From Delftia acidovorans (lineage in GTDB: Bacteria > Pseudomonadota > Gammaproteobacteria > Burkholderiales > Burkholderiaceae_C): a DNA stretch of 64,000 nt. Below the pieces are notes generated by a model, which was not told the DNA's origin, did not search any database, and worked only from the letters and a program-made list of their open reading frames with translations. The stretch is from contig JAITUC010000038.1 of the NCBI GenBank assembly GCA_031286585.1, positions 62,001-126,000 of the forward strand, read 5' to 3'. Positions 1-9,523 of the stretch are shown one piece after another. The stretch's first letter is position 1. Every line of letters begins with the position of its first letter. Made by a program: the position numbers and the translations under genes.

Positions 1-850
1 CGGCGACCAGCGACAGCGCGATGACCAGTCCGGCCCACTTGTGCGATGCATCAGGGGCGATGGGCATGGAAAAGCGCAGGAAACCGTAGGCACCGAGCTT
101 CAGCATGATGGCGGCCAGCACGGCAGAGCCGCCGGTAGGCGCTTCCACGTGCACGTCGGGCAGCCAGGTGTGCACCGGCCACATCGGCACCTTCACGGCA
201 AAGGCCGCGAAGAAGGCGAAGAAGATCAGCGTCTGGGCCGTCATGGACAGCGGCAGCTTGTGCCAGTCGAGGATCTCGAAGCTGCCGCCCGACTGGGTGT
301 ACAGATAGATGATCGCGACCAGGGTCAGCAGCGAACCCATCAGCGTGTACAGGAAGAACTTGAAGGCCGCGTAGATGCGGTTGGGGCCGCCCCAGATACC
401 GATGATCAGGTACATCGGGATCAGCGTGGCTTCGAAGAACACGTAGAACAGCAGGCCGTCCAGTGCGCTGAACACGCCGACCATCAGGCCGGACAGGATC
501 AGGAACGCGCCCATGTACTGGTTCACGCGCTCGGTGATGTTTTCCCACGACGCGATCACGACGATCACGGTGATGAAGGCCGTCAGCGGCACGAACCAGA
601 ACGAGATGCCATCCACGCCCAGGTGGTAGTAGATGTTGAAGCGCTCGATCCACAGCGCCTTCTCCACGAACTGCATGGCAGCCGTGCTGTTGTCGAACTG
701 CTGGATCAGCGGCAGCGTGACCGCCAGGCCGGCCAGTGCGCCGACCAGGGCCAGCCAGCGCACGGCCTTGACCTGATCCTCGCGGCCCAGGGCCAGCAGG
801 AGGGCGCCGAATGCGATCGGCACCCAGATTGAAAGACTCAACCAATGCAT
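1..850 (-). CDS. nuoM: NADH-quinone oxidoreductase subunit M (C-terminal part outside window)
   Basis: Antiporter-like membrane subunit of complex I that takes part in proton translocation in the inner membrane. The frame is open from an ATG at 850 to the window edge, giving about 283 of the roughly 490 residues usual for NuoM. The translation starts MHWLSLSIWVPIAFGALLL and contains the family stretch VHTWLPDVHVEAPT and several hydrophobic helices. It lies 16 bp after nuoL on the same strand, so it belongs to the nuo operon. The missing end is only a window effect. Shadow frames on both strands here are ignored. Confidence 0.93.
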   Translation of the reverse strand, partial: MHWLSLSIWVPIAFGALLLALGREDQVKAVRWLALVGALAGLAVTLPLIQQFDNSTAAMQFVEKALWIERFNIYYHLGVDGISFWFVPLTAFITVIVVIASWENITERVNQYMGAFLILSGLMVGVFSALDGLLFYVFFEATLIPMYLIIGIWGGPNRIYAAFKFFLYTLMGSLLTLVAIIYLYTQSGGSFEILDWHKLPLSMTAQTLIFFAFFAAFAVKVPMWPVHTWLPDVHVEAPTGGSAVLAAIMLKLGAYGFLRFSMPIAPDASHKWAGLVIALSLVA

Positions 851-866
851 TTTTGTTCTTCCTCTA

Positions 867-2906
867 CTACTTGTTGAGCCACACGAAATACGTCATGAGA
901 GCGAACACGCCCAGCAGCATGACCAACGCGTAGTGATAGAGATAGCCCGACTGCAGCTTGCGCACCCACTGGCCGATGCGGCCGATGAGCTTCCACGAAC
1001 CGTTGACGATGGCGCCATCGATGATGGCCTGGTCGCCGACCTTCCAGAAGAAGCTGCCGAAGGCGCGTGCACCACGGGCGAAGATGTTCTCGTAGACCCA
1101 GTCCACGCCGTACTTGCCTTCCAGTGCCTGGTAGACACCGATCTTCTGCATGGCCGACTTGATGGCCGCAGGGACTTCGGGCTTGACCATGTAGAACAGA
1201 TAGGAGACGACGACGCCTGCCAGTGCCAGCCAGAACGGCGCGGCCGTAAAGCCGTGCAGCGCCATGGGCACCCAGCCGTGGATCTTCTCGGCCAGTTCGG
1301 CCATGGCGCCGTGCTTTGCGCCATCGACGTGGATCACGCCCTTGAAGAAGTCACCGAACAGCATGGGCATCAGCGCCAGGGCACCGATCACCACCGAGGG
1401 GATGGCCAGCAGCATCAGCGGGCCGGTCACGACCAGGGGCGACTCGTGCGGCTTGGCATCGTGGCCATGGCCGTGGTGGTCGTCGTGGGCATGGTGGTCA
1501 TCGTGGTGCGCATCAGGATTCTGGTCGTAGCGCTCCTTGCCGTGGAAGACGATGAAGTACAGGCGGAAGGAGTAGAAGGCCGTGATGAACACGCCGGCCA
1601 GCACCGCGAAGTTCGCGAAGCCGGCGCCCGGCAGGTTCGTGGCGTGCACGGCCTCGATGATGGCGTCCTTCGAGTAGAAGCCCGAGAAGAAGGGCGTGCC
1701 GATCAGCGCCAGGTTGCCCAGCAGGAAGGTGATCCAGGTGATGGGCATGTACTTGCGCACGCCGCCCATCCAGCGGATGTCCTGGTTGTGGTGCATGCCC
1801 ATGATCACCGAGCCGGCGCCAAGGAACAGCAGGGCCTTGAAGAAGGCGTGGGTCATCAGGTGGAACACGGCCACCGAGTAGGCCGAGGCGCCCAGGGCCA
1901 CGGTCATGTAGCCCAGCTGCGACAGCGTGGAGTACGCGATCACGCGCTTGATGTCGTTCTGGATGATGCCCAGCACGCCCATGAACAGCGCCGTGATGGA
2001 GCCGATCACCAGGATGAAGCTCAGTGCCGTGTCCGACAGCTCGTACAGCGGCGACATGCGCGAGACCATGAAGATGCCGGCCGTCACCATGGTGGCGGCG
2101 TGGATCAGTGCCGAGATGGGGGTCGGGCCTTCCATCGAATCGGGCAGCCAGGCATGCAGCGGGAACTGTGCCGACTTGCCCATGGCGCCGATGAACAGGC
2201 AGATGGCCGTCACCGTCACCAGCAGCCAGCCGGTGCCCGGCAGCAGGGTGTTCTGGATCTCGGGCAGCTTGGCGAAGATTTCGCCGTAGTTCATGGTGCC
2301 CGTGTAGGCAGCGATCAGGCCGATGCCCAGGATGAAGCCGAAGTCGCCCACACGGTTGACCAGGAAGGCCTTCATGTTGGCGAAGATGGCCGAGGGCTTG
2401 TTGTAGTAGAAGCCGATCAGCAGGTAGGACACCAGGCCCACGGCTTCCCAGCCGAAGAACAGCTGCAGCAGGTTGTTGCTCATGACGAGCATCAACATGG
2501 AGAACGTGAACAGCGAGATGTACGAGAAGAAACGGTTGTAGCCGTCATCTTCCTGCATGTAGCCGATGGTGTAGATGTGCACCATCAGCGACACGAAGGT
2601 CACCACGCACATCATCATGGCCGTGATGCTGTCGATCAGGAAACCGACCTCCATCTTCAGGCCGCCGATTTCCATCCAGGTGTAGATGGACTGGTCGAAG
2701 CGCGCCCCGTCGAAGATCACGCTGTTGAAGGTGATGGCCGACAGGATGAAGGCGATCAGCACGCCCAAAATCGTGAGGGTATGGCTGCCGCCGCGGCCGA
2801 TCTTGTTGCCGCCGAAGGCCGTGCCCCAGATGCCCGCGAGCACGGAGCCCGCCAGCGGTGCCAGCGGCACCGCCAGGAGCATGGATGCAGAGAGTGTTTG
2901 ACTCAT
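867..2906 (-). CDS. nuoL: NADH-quinone oxidoreductase subunit L
   Basis: Largest antiporter-like proton-channel subunit of complex I, 679 aa, inner membrane. The N-terminal two thirds are a succession of hydrophobic helices, with the conserved HAWLPDSMEGPTPISALIHA stretch typical of NuoL/Mrp antiporters. The C-terminal part should contain the long lateral helix known for the family. A histidine- and aspartate-rich loop (about residues 460-485, ten His) sits between membrane segments near the point where antiporter core and C-terminal region join. Length is slightly above the E. coli protein (613 aa), partly through this loop. It follows nuoK by 29 bp. Confidence 0.97.
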   Translation of the reverse strand: MSQTLSASMLLAVPLAPLAGSVLAGIWGTAFGGNKIGRGGSHTLTILGVLIAFILSAITFNSVIFDGARFDQSIYTWMEIGGLKMEVGFLIDSITAMMMCVVTFVSLMVHIYTIGYMQEDDGYNRFFSYISLFTFSMLMLVMSNNLLQLFFGWEAVGLVSYLLIGFYYNKPSAIFANMKAFLVNRVGDFGFILGIGLIAAYTGTMNYGEIFAKLPEIQNTLLPGTGWLLVTVTAICLFIGAMGKSAQFPLHAWLPDSMEGPTPISALIHAATMVTAGIFMVSRMSPLYELSDTALSFILVIGSITALFMGVLGIIQNDIKRVIAYSTLSQLGYMTVALGASAYSVAVFHLMTHAFFKALLFLGAGSVIMGMHHNQDIRWMGGVRKYMPITWITFLLGNLALIGTPFFSGFYSKDAIIEAVHATNLPGAGFANFAVLAGVFITAFYSFRLYFIVFHGKERYDQNPDAHHDDHHAHDDHHGHGHDAKPHESPLVVTGPLMLLAIPSVVIGALALMPMLFGDFFKGVIHVDGAKHGAMAELAEKIHGWVPMALHGFTAAPFWLALAGVVVSYLFYMVKPEVPAAIKSAMQKIGVYQALEGKYGVDWVYENIFARGARAFGSFFWKVGDQAIIDGAIVNGSWKLIGRIGQWVRKLQSGYLYHYALVMLLGVFALMTYFVWLNK

Positions 2907-2935
2907 TCTTAAGAACCTTGCAAGTTACGGCGGAC

Positions 2936-3244
2936 TCAACCCTTGAGGGAGTTGAGATCTTCCGCATTGATGCTGGTCTTGTTGCGGAACAGAAGCACCA
3001 GGATCGCCAGACCGATGGCCGACTCGGCGGCTGCCACTGTCAGGATGAAGAACACGAACACCTGGCCGTGCATGTCACCCAGATAGCTGGAGAACGCCAC
3101 GAAGTTGGTGTTGACGGCCAGGAGCATCAGCTCGATGGCCATCAGCAGCACGATCAGGTTCTTGCGGTTCAGAAAAATGCCGACGACGGAGAGCGCGAAC
3201 AGCATGGCGCCCAGCGTCAAATAATGGCCCAAAGTCAACGTCAT
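2936..3244 (-). CDS. nuoK: NADH-quinone oxidoreductase subunit K
   Basis: Small membrane subunit of complex I (102 aa, three predicted helices), homologous to MrpC. It begins MTLTLGHYLTLGAMLFALSV and carries the buried glutamates of the family (IELMLLAVN and AAESAIGLAI), which take part in proton transfer in characterised complexes. Its start overlaps the nuoJ stop by 4 bp, indicating translational coupling. Full length for the family. Confidence 0.97.
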   Translation of the reverse strand: MTLTLGHYLTLGAMLFALSVVGIFLNRKNLIVLLMAIELMLLAVNTNFVAFSSYLGDMHGQVFVFFILTVAAAESAIGLAILVLLFRNKTSINAEDLNSLKG

Positions 3245-3909
3245 GCTTTTGTCTCCACGGCGGGGGTTGCCTCGGCGGCCGGTGCCTGCGGCGCCTGGGT
3301 GACCGGCACCTTGACCAGCTCGAGGCGATCCTTTGCGCGCACACGGATCTGCTGGGCCGGGTTCACTGCCTTGCTGTCCTTGCGCTTGCGCAGGGTCAGG
3401 GCGATGGCGGCAATCATGGCCACCAGCAGGATCACGGCAGCGATCTCGACGGGGTACAGGTATTCGGTGTACAGCAGCTTGCCCAGGGCCTGGGTGTTGG
3501 AGTACTGCACGGTCTGGCCGGCAGCGTTGACCATGGCCGCAATGGCCTTGGGCTCCTCGACGCCGCTGAAGCCGCCCATCAGCACCATGCCCATTTCAAA
3601 GGCGATCAGTGCGCCGATCAGGGCAGCGAAGGGGAAATGCTTCCAGAACCCCTGGCGCACGGCGTCGATGCGGATGTCCAGCATCATCACCACGAACAGG
3701 AACAGCACCATCACGGCGCCCAGGTAGACCAGCACCAGGGTCACGCCCAGGAACTCGGCCTTGAGCAGGAGCCAGATGCCGGCAGCCTGCGAGAAGGCCA
3801 GGATCAGGTTGAGCACGGCATGCACGGGATTGCGTGCCGTGACGACCCGGAAGGCTGCAAAAAGCAGCACGACCGAGAACAGATAGAAAAAACCAGTTTT
3901 GGCGTCCAT
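3241..3909 (-). CDS. nuoJ: NADH-quinone oxidoreductase subunit J
   Basis: Membrane subunit of complex I, 222 aa, with about five helices in the first 165 residues and a conserved LVYLGAVMVLFLFVVMML segment. The last 55 residues are a polar tail ending in an Ala/Pro-rich stretch, a longer tail than in E. coli NuoJ (184 aa). The tail is hydrophilic and probably cytoplasmic (inference). It overlaps nuoK by 4 bp and follows nuoI by 34 bp. Confidence 0.96.
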   Translation of the reverse strand: MDAKTGFFYLFSVVLLFAAFRVVTARNPVHAVLNLILAFSQAAGIWLLLKAEFLGVTLVLVYLGAVMVLFLFVVMMLDIRIDAVRQGFWKHFPFAALIGALIAFEMGMVLMGGFSGVEEPKAIAAMVNAAGQTVQYSNTQALGKLLYTEYLYPVEIAAVILLVAMIAAIALTLRKRKDSKAVNPAQQIRVRAKDRLELVKVPVTQAPQAPAAEATPAVETKA

Positions 3910-3943
3910 GGATCGAATCTTTTCAAGTGATCAAGGAGCCGCT

Positions 3944-4453
3944 TCAGCGGTACTTGGCGTCCGCAGCCTTGGCCGCGGCAATCTCGGGTTCGTAGCGATC
4001 GCCAACGGCCAGCAGCATGTCCTTGGTGAAGTACAGGTCGCCGCGCTTTTCTCCGTGGTATTCGAAGATATGCGTCTCGACGATCGAGTCCACCGGGCAG
4101 CTTTCCTCGCAGAAGCCGCAGAAGATGCACTTGGTCAGGTCAATGTCGTAGCGCGTGGTGCGGCGCGAGCCGTCGTCACGCACATCGGACTCGATGGTGA
4201 TGGCCATGGCCGGGCACACCGCCTCGCACAGCTTGCAGGCAATGCAGCGCTCTTCGCCGTTGTCATAACGGCGCAGGGCATGCAGTCCGCGAAAACGCGG
4301 CGACAGAGGTGTCTTTTCCTCGGGGAACTGCACCGTGACCTTGCGGCGGAAGGTGTAGCGGCCAGTCAGGGCCATGCCCTTGGCCAGTTCCCAGAGCATG
4401 AAGCTCTTGAAGAAATCTTTGATCGAAAATGGGGTAGCAGCAACCGCAGACAT
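3944..4453 (-). CDS. nuoI: NADH-quinone oxidoreductase subunit I (2x[4Fe-4S])
   Basis: Ferredoxin-like peripheral-arm subunit that passes electrons from NuoG towards NuoB, 169 aa. Two clear [4Fe-4S] motifs are visible: C70-x2-C73-x2-C76-x3-C80 and C109-x2-C112-x2-C115-x3-C119, each followed by proline. I take the ATG at 4453 (MSAVAATPFSIKDFFKSF) as start. The frame opens further to 4519 but that would run into nuoH coding sequence and adds residues foreign to the family. It lies 11 bp downstream of nuoH. Confidence 0.95.
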   Translation of the reverse strand: MSAVAATPFSIKDFFKSFMLWELAKGMALTGRYTFRRKVTVQFPEEKTPLSPRFRGLHALRRYDNGEERCIACKLCEAVCPAMAITIESDVRDDGSRRTTRYDIDLTKCIFCGFCEESCPVDSIVETHIFEYHGEKRGDLYFTKDMLLAVGDRYEPEIAAAKAADAKYR

Positions 4454-4464
4454 TCTTGCTCCGC

Positions 4465-5541
4465 TCAGTTCCAGATGTTCCAAGGCGAGTGCATCCAGCC
4501 ACCCACGACGACCAGCCACACCAGGGTGACGGGGATGAAGATCTTCCAGCCCAGACGCATGATCTGGTCATAGCGAAAGCGCGGGAAGGTGGCACGGATC
4601 CAGATGAACATGGACACGACCAGGAAGGTCTTCGCCGCCAGCCAGATCCATCCGGGGATGAACGACAGGAAGTCGAACGGAGGCAGCCAGCCACCCAGGA
4701 ACATCACCACAGCCAGGATGGACACCAGCCACATGCTGGCGTATTCGGCCAGGAAGAAGATGGCAAAGCCCATGCCCGAGTACTCGACCATGTGGCCGGC
4801 CACGATTTCGGCTTCGCCTTCGACCACGTCGAAGGGATGGCGGTTGGTCTCGGCCACGGCCGAGATCAGGTAGACCACGAAGATGGGCAGCAGCGGCAGC
4901 CAGTTCCACGACAGGACGCTGACACCCATGCTGGCGAATTGGCCCTGGCCCTGGCTCAGCACGATCTGCGTCAGATTCATGCTGCCCGTGACCATGATCA
5001 CCACCAGGAAGCAGAAGCCCAGCGCGATTTCATAGCTGACCATCTGTGCCGAGGCGCGCAGCGCGCCCAGGAAGGCGTACTTGGAGTTGGAGGCCCAGCC
5101 CGCAATGATCACGCCATAGACTTCGATGGACGTGATGGCCATGATCAGCAGCAGGCCGGCGTTGACGTTGGCCAGGGCCACGTCGGGACCGAAGGGGATC
5201 GCCACCCATGCCGCCAGGGCGGGCATGATGGCCATCACCGGACCCACGTAGAACAGGCCCTTGGCGGCAGCCGTGGGCTGGATCAGTTCCTTGGTCAGCA
5301 GCTTCAGGCCGTCGGCCAGAGGCTGCAGCAGGCCGAAGGGACCCACGCGGTTGGGGCCCATGCGAACCTGCATGAAACCCAGCAGCTTGCGTTCCCACAG
5401 CGTCAGGTAGGCCACGGCACCCATCAGGGGGGCGACGATGGCAACGATGCCCAGCAGGATCCAGAGCACGGGCCAGGCCACGTCGGTCCACCAGGGTGCG
5501 GCGATCAGGCCGGCACCGGCTGTCTTGAGTGCGTCAATCAT
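4465..5541 (-). CDS. nuoH: NADH-quinone oxidoreductase subunit H
   Basis: Membrane subunit linking the peripheral arm to the proton channels and forming part of the quinone chamber; 358 aa with about eight helices. Diagnostic stretches are ERKLLGFMQVRMGPNRVGP and AETNRHPFDVVEGEAEIVAG, both conserved in NuoH/ND1. The start codon overlaps the nuoG stop by 4 bp. Length is slightly above E. coli NuoH (325 aa) and usual for betaproteobacteria. Confidence 0.97.
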   Translation of the reverse strand: MIDALKTAGAGLIAAPWWTDVAWPVLWILLGIVAIVAPLMGAVAYLTLWERKLLGFMQVRMGPNRVGPFGLLQPLADGLKLLTKELIQPTAAAKGLFYVGPVMAIMPALAAWVAIPFGPDVALANVNAGLLLIMAITSIEVYGVIIAGWASNSKYAFLGALRASAQMVSYEIALGFCFLVVIMVTGSMNLTQIVLSQGQGQFASMGVSVLSWNWLPLLPIFVVYLISAVAETNRHPFDVVEGEAEIVAGHMVEYSGMGFAIFFLAEYASMWLVSILAVVMFLGGWLPPFDFLSFIPGWIWLAAKTFLVVSMFIWIRATFPRFRYDQIMRLGWKIFIPVTLVWLVVVGGWMHSPWNIWN

Positions 5542-7661
5542 GCGGCGCCTCCCTCACGAGCCTGACGTGCATCCGCCGTCAGTTGCAGCGATGTCGCGCG
5601 GCGCACGATGCTGTCGAGCTGATAAATGCTGGCCACCACGGGCGCGGCATGGCCGGCACCGTTGGCGATGGAATTCACGGCAGGCGCACCGTTGCCCAGC
5701 AGATTGGCAGGCACGCTGGTGGCGCCGGCCGTGGCGGCTGCGAGCACGTCCTGCGACGTTTCGTAGTCCACGCCCTGCACACCCAGCAGGTTGGCCAGAA
5801 CGCGCAGCACCTTCCAGCCCGGACGGGCTTCGGCCAGCGGCTTGACCACGGCATGGAAGCTCTGCAGGCGGCCTTCGGCGTTGACGAAGCTGCCCGAGGT
5901 TTCCGTGAACGGGGCGATGGGCAGCAGCACGTCGCTGAATTCCATGTTGGCCTTGAAGGGGCTCAGCGTCACGACCATCTCGGCCTTGCCCAGTGCCTCT
6001 GCGGCGCGGGCACCGGCAGCGGAGTCGAACACGGGTTCGTTGTTCAGCAGCAGCACGGCCTTGAGGCCGCCGGCCAGCATCTGGCCTGCGTTCAGGCCCG
6101 AGGCGGCAGGCTGCGCGCCCACCCACTGGGCGCCCACCGTGTTGGCGGCTTCGGTCAGGTAGCCGACCGAGGCGCCGGTCTGCTCGGCAATCCAGTTGGC
6201 CAGCGACAGCAGGGTCGATGCCTGTGCGTGGTGCGCAGCAGCATTGCCCAGCAGGATGGCCTTGCGCTCGCCGCGCAGCAGCGCGGCAGCAATGGCCTGC
6301 GCCTCGGCATGCACGTCGGCGGCGGCCACGGGAGCGGCAACGCCCTTTTCCTGCGCCACGGCGGCGGCCACATCGGCCAGCGCCTGGGCCCAGTCCGGGG
6401 CAGCCACGATGGAGGCCGTCACCGGCATGGCCCAGTCGTAGACACGCTCATTGATGGCGAGCACCGAGCAGCCCTGCTTGGCCGCCTGGCGGATGCGCTG
6501 CGCGAACAGCGGATGGTCCTTGCGCAGGTTGGAGCCCAGAACCAGGACGCCTTGCAGCTTGGACAGCGACGCGATGGGCGTGCCCAGCCACTGCACGCCC
6601 TGGGCGGCGGTGAACTCGGCGTTGCGCAGGCGGTAGTCGATGTTCTCGCTGCCCAGGCCACGCACCAGCTTGCCTGCCAGGAACAGCTCTTCCAGCGTGC
6701 TGTGCGGGCTGACCAGCGAGCCGATGGCGGAGGCGCCATGGTCGTTCTTGATCTGGCGCAGGCCGTTGGCCACGTATTCGAGGGCGGTCTGCCAATCGAC
6801 TTCCTTCCACTCGCCGCCTTGCTTGAGCATGGGGCGGGTCAGGCGTTCGTCGCTGTTCAGGGCTTCGTAGGAGAAGCGATCGCGGTCGGCGATCCAGCAC
6901 TCGTTGACCTCTTCGTTCTCGAACGGCACGACGCGCAGAACCTTGTGGTTCTTGACCTGGACGATGAGGTTGGCACCCGTGGAATCATGGGGCGAGACCG
7001 ACTTGCGGCGCGACAGCTCCCAGGTGCGGGCGCTGTAGCGGAAAGGCTTGCTGGTCAACGCGCCCACGGGGCAGATGTCGATCATGTTGCCCGACAGCTC
7101 GGAATCCACCGTATCGCCCACCACCGTGGTGATCTCGGAGTGCTCGCCGCGGTTGATCATGCCCAGCTCCATCACGCCGGCCACTTCCTGGCCGAAGCGC
7201 ACGCAGCGGGTGCAGTGGATGCAGCGGCTCATCTCCTGCATGGAGATCAGCGGACCCACGTCCTTGTGGAAGACCACGCGCTTTTCTTCCTCGTAGCGCG
7301 AGGCGGAGCTTCCATAGCCCACGGCCAGATCCTGCAGCTGGCATTCGCCGCCCTGGTCGCAGATCGGGCAGTCCAGCGGGTGATTGATGAGCAGGAACTC
7401 CATCACCGATTGCTGTGCCTTGATCGCCTTCTCGCTCTTGGTGCGCACGATCATGCCCTGCGTCACGGGCGTGGCGCAGGCGGGCATGGGCTTGGGGGCT
7501 TTTTCCACGTCCACCAGGCACATGCGGCAGTTGGCGGCGATGGAAAGTTTCTTGTGGTAGCAGAAATGCGGGATGTAGGTGCCTGCCTTCTCGGCTGCAT
7601 GCATGACCATGCAGCCCTCGGCGACCTCCACCTTTTTTCCGTCCAGTTCAATTTCAACCAT
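5538..7661 (-). CDS. nuoG: NADH-quinone oxidoreductase subunit G
   Basis: Peripheral-arm iron-sulfur subunit, 707 aa. The N-terminus is a [2Fe-2S] ferredoxin domain with Cys34, Cys45, Cys48 and Cys62. It is followed by the His-Cys3 cluster motif (His94, Cys98, Cys101, Cys107) and a [4Fe-4S] motif with Cys147, Cys150, Cys153 and Cys197. The rest is the molybdopterin-oxidoreductase-like domain, here without need for molybdenum. It is shorter than E. coli NuoG (about 900 aa) but close to the alpha/betaproteobacterial and mitochondrial length. It starts 15 bp after nuoF and overlaps nuoH by 4 bp. Confidence 0.97.
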   Translation of the reverse strand: MVEIELDGKKVEVAEGCMVMHAAEKAGTYIPHFCYHKKLSIAANCRMCLVDVEKAPKPMPACATPVTQGMIVRTKSEKAIKAQQSVMEFLLINHPLDCPICDQGGECQLQDLAVGYGSSASRYEEEKRVVFHKDVGPLISMQEMSRCIHCTRCVRFGQEVAGVMELGMINRGEHSEITTVVGDTVDSELSGNMIDICPVGALTSKPFRYSARTWELSRRKSVSPHDSTGANLIVQVKNHKVLRVVPFENEEVNECWIADRDRFSYEALNSDERLTRPMLKQGGEWKEVDWQTALEYVANGLRQIKNDHGASAIGSLVSPHSTLEELFLAGKLVRGLGSENIDYRLRNAEFTAAQGVQWLGTPIASLSKLQGVLVLGSNLRKDHPLFAQRIRQAAKQGCSVLAINERVYDWAMPVTASIVAAPDWAQALADVAAAVAQEKGVAAPVAAADVHAEAQAIAAALLRGERKAILLGNAAAHHAQASTLLSLANWIAEQTGASVGYLTEAANTVGAQWVGAQPAASGLNAGQMLAGGLKAVLLLNNEPVFDSAAGARAAEALGKAEMVVTLSPFKANMEFSDVLLPIAPFTETSGSFVNAEGRLQSFHAVVKPLAEARPGWKVLRVLANLLGVQGVDYETSQDVLAAATAGATSVPANLLGNGAPAVNSIANGAGHAAPVVASIYQLDSIVRRATSLQLTADARQAREGGAA

Positions 7662-7676
7662 ATGCTTTTCTCGCGA

Positions 7677-9035
7677 TCAGGCGGCGTGGACCGTCTGCTT
7701 GGAAGCGTTCTGGATCTTCGCTTCAAACTCGTGGCGGAAGTGCTTGATCATGGCGCGTACCGGCATGGCTGCCGCGTCGCCCAACGCACAGATCGTGCGC
7801 CCCATGATGTTCACGGACACCGAGTCCAACAGCTCGATGTCTTCAGGACGGCCTTCGCCGTGCTCGATTCGGTTGACCACGCGCCACAGCCAGCCCGTGC
7901 CTTCGCGGCAGGGAGTGCACTGGCCGCAGGACTCGTGCTGGTAGAAGTAGGACAGGCGCAGCAGGCTCTCGACCATGTCGCGCGAGTCGTCCATCACGAT
8001 CACGGCACCCGAGCCCAGCATGGAGCCGGCCTTGGCGATGGAATCGTAGTCCATCGTGCATTCCATGATGATGTCAGCCGGCAGCACGGGCGAGGACGAT
8101 CCACCGGGGATCACCGCCTTGAGCTTGCGGCCCGTGCGCACGCCACCGGCCAGCTCCAGCAGCTTGCTGAAGGGCGTGCCCAGCGGCACCTCGTAGTTGC
8201 CGGGCAGGTTCACGTCACCGCTGACCGAGAAGATCTTGGTGCCGCCGTTGTTGGGCTTGCCGCACTCCAGGTACGCGGCGCCGCCGTTGCGGATGATCCA
8301 GGGAACGGCCGCAAAGGTTTCGGTGTTGTTGATGGTGGTCGGCTTGCCGTACAGGCCGAAGCTGGCCGGGAACGGCGGCTTGAAGCGCGGCTGGCCCTTC
8401 TTGCCTTCCAGCGACTCCAGCAGCGCAGTCTCTTCGCCGCAGATGTAGGCGCCGAAGCCATGGTGCGCGTGCAGCTGGAAGCTGAAGCTGCTGCCCATGA
8501 TGTTGTCACCCAGGTAGCCGGCAGCGCGGGCTTCTTCCAGCGCAGCCTCGAAGCGCTCATAGGCTTCGAAGATTTCGCCGTGGATGTAGTTGTAGCCCAG
8601 GGAGATGCCCATCGCGTAGGCGGCGATGATCATGCCCTCGATCACGATGTGCGGGTTGTGCACCAGGATGTCGCGGTCCTTGCAGGTGCCAGGCTCGCCT
8701 TCGTCCGAGTTGCAGACCAGGTGCTTCTGGCCCGGGAACTGGCGGGGCATGAAGCTCCACTTCAGGCCCGTGGGAAAACCTGCGCCGCCGCGGCCGCGCA
8801 GTCCCGATTCCTTGACGGTGGCGATCACCTGATCCTGGGTCAGGCCTTCGCTGCCGTCCTTGCCCAGGATCTTGCGCAGCGCCTGATAGCCGCCGCGTGC
8901 CTCGTAGTCCTTGATGGACCAGTTGGCGCCGGTCAGGTCGGCATAGATCTGCGGATTGATGTGGCGGTCGTGAAAGCAGGTTTCGCTGCCCGAAGAGGCA
9001 AACCTGGCCAGGACCGATTGTGCGGCGGCGTTCAT
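7677..9035 (-). CDS. nuoF: NADH-quinone oxidoreductase subunit F (FMN, NADH binding)
   Basis: Catalytic entry subunit: binds NADH and FMN and carries a [4Fe-4S] cluster; 452 aa. GRGGAGFPTG at residues 81-90 is the nucleotide-binding glycine-rich motif. The cluster ligands are in ESCGQCTPCREG near residue 368 plus the Cys of TICALGD near residue 413. The start is taken at 9035 (MNAAAQSVLARF), overlapping the nuoE stop by 4 bp. A longer open frame upstream reads through nuoE out of frame and is not real coding. Confidence 0.97.
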   Translation of the reverse strand: MNAAAQSVLARFASSGSETCFHDRHINPQIYADLTGANWSIKDYEARGGYQALRKILGKDGSEGLTQDQVIATVKESGLRGRGGAGFPTGLKWSFMPRQFPGQKHLVCNSDEGEPGTCKDRDILVHNPHIVIEGMIIAAYAMGISLGYNYIHGEIFEAYERFEAALEEARAAGYLGDNIMGSSFSFQLHAHHGFGAYICGEETALLESLEGKKGQPRFKPPFPASFGLYGKPTTINNTETFAAVPWIIRNGGAAYLECGKPNNGGTKIFSVSGDVNLPGNYEVPLGTPFSKLLELAGGVRTGRKLKAVIPGGSSSPVLPADIIMECTMDYDSIAKAGSMLGSGAVIVMDDSRDMVESLLRLSYFYQHESCGQCTPCREGTGWLWRVVNRIEHGEGRPEDIELLDSVSVNIMGRTICALGDAAAMPVRAMIKHFRHEFEAKIQNASKQTVHAA

Positions 9036-9523
9036 GCCTTGCCCTCCGCGGCGCGCAGGCCGTCGATCAATTCGTCGAGCTTCTCGTTGCTCATGAAGCT
9101 GCACATGCAGCGGTCGTTCACCAGCATCACCGGCGAATCCGCGCAGGCGCCCAGGCACTCGGACTGCTGCAGCGTGAACATGCCGTCGGGCGTGGTCTCG
9201 CCCATCTTGATGCCCAGGCGGGATTCCAGATGGTGCAGCGCCTTGTAGCCATCGCGCAGCTGGCAAGGCAGGTTGGTGCAGACGTTCAGCTTGAACTTGC
9301 CCACCGGCCGCTGGTTGTACATGTTGTAGAACGTGGTGACTTCATGCACCGCGATCTCGGCCATGCCCAGGAACTCGGCAATCACGGCCTCGCTCTCGGC
9401 GCTGACCCAGCCCTGCTCCTGCTGCACGATGGACAGGCAGGCCATCACGGCAGACTGCTTCTGGTCGGCCGGGTACTTGGCCACCTCGCGCGCAAAGCGC
9501 TCCTTGGTCGCTTCGGTAATCAT
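9032..9523 (-). CDS. nuoE: NADH-quinone oxidoreductase subunit E ([2Fe-2S])
   Basis: Thioredoxin-like [2Fe-2S] subunit that forms the NADH module with NuoF and NuoG; 163 aa. The four cluster ligands are visible as Cys82-x4-Cys87 and Cys123-x3-Cys127 (TNLPC and SECLGAC). It overlaps nuoD upstream and nuoF downstream by 4 bp each. Confidence 0.97.
   Translation of the reverse strand: MITEATKERFAREVAKYPADQKQSAVMACLSIVQQEQGWVSAESEAVIAEFLGMAEIAVHEVTTFYNMYNQRPVGKFKLNVCTNLPCQLRDGYKALHHLESRLGIKMGETTPDGMFTLQQSECLGACADSPVMLVNDRCMCSFMSNEKLDELIDGLRAAEGKA

Noticed and set aside
5529..9248. 1239-codon open frame on plus opposite nuoG and nuoF
   Set aside because: Shadow of GC-rich genes; low-complexity Gly/His/Gln-rich product without domains; the minus-strand genes are certain.
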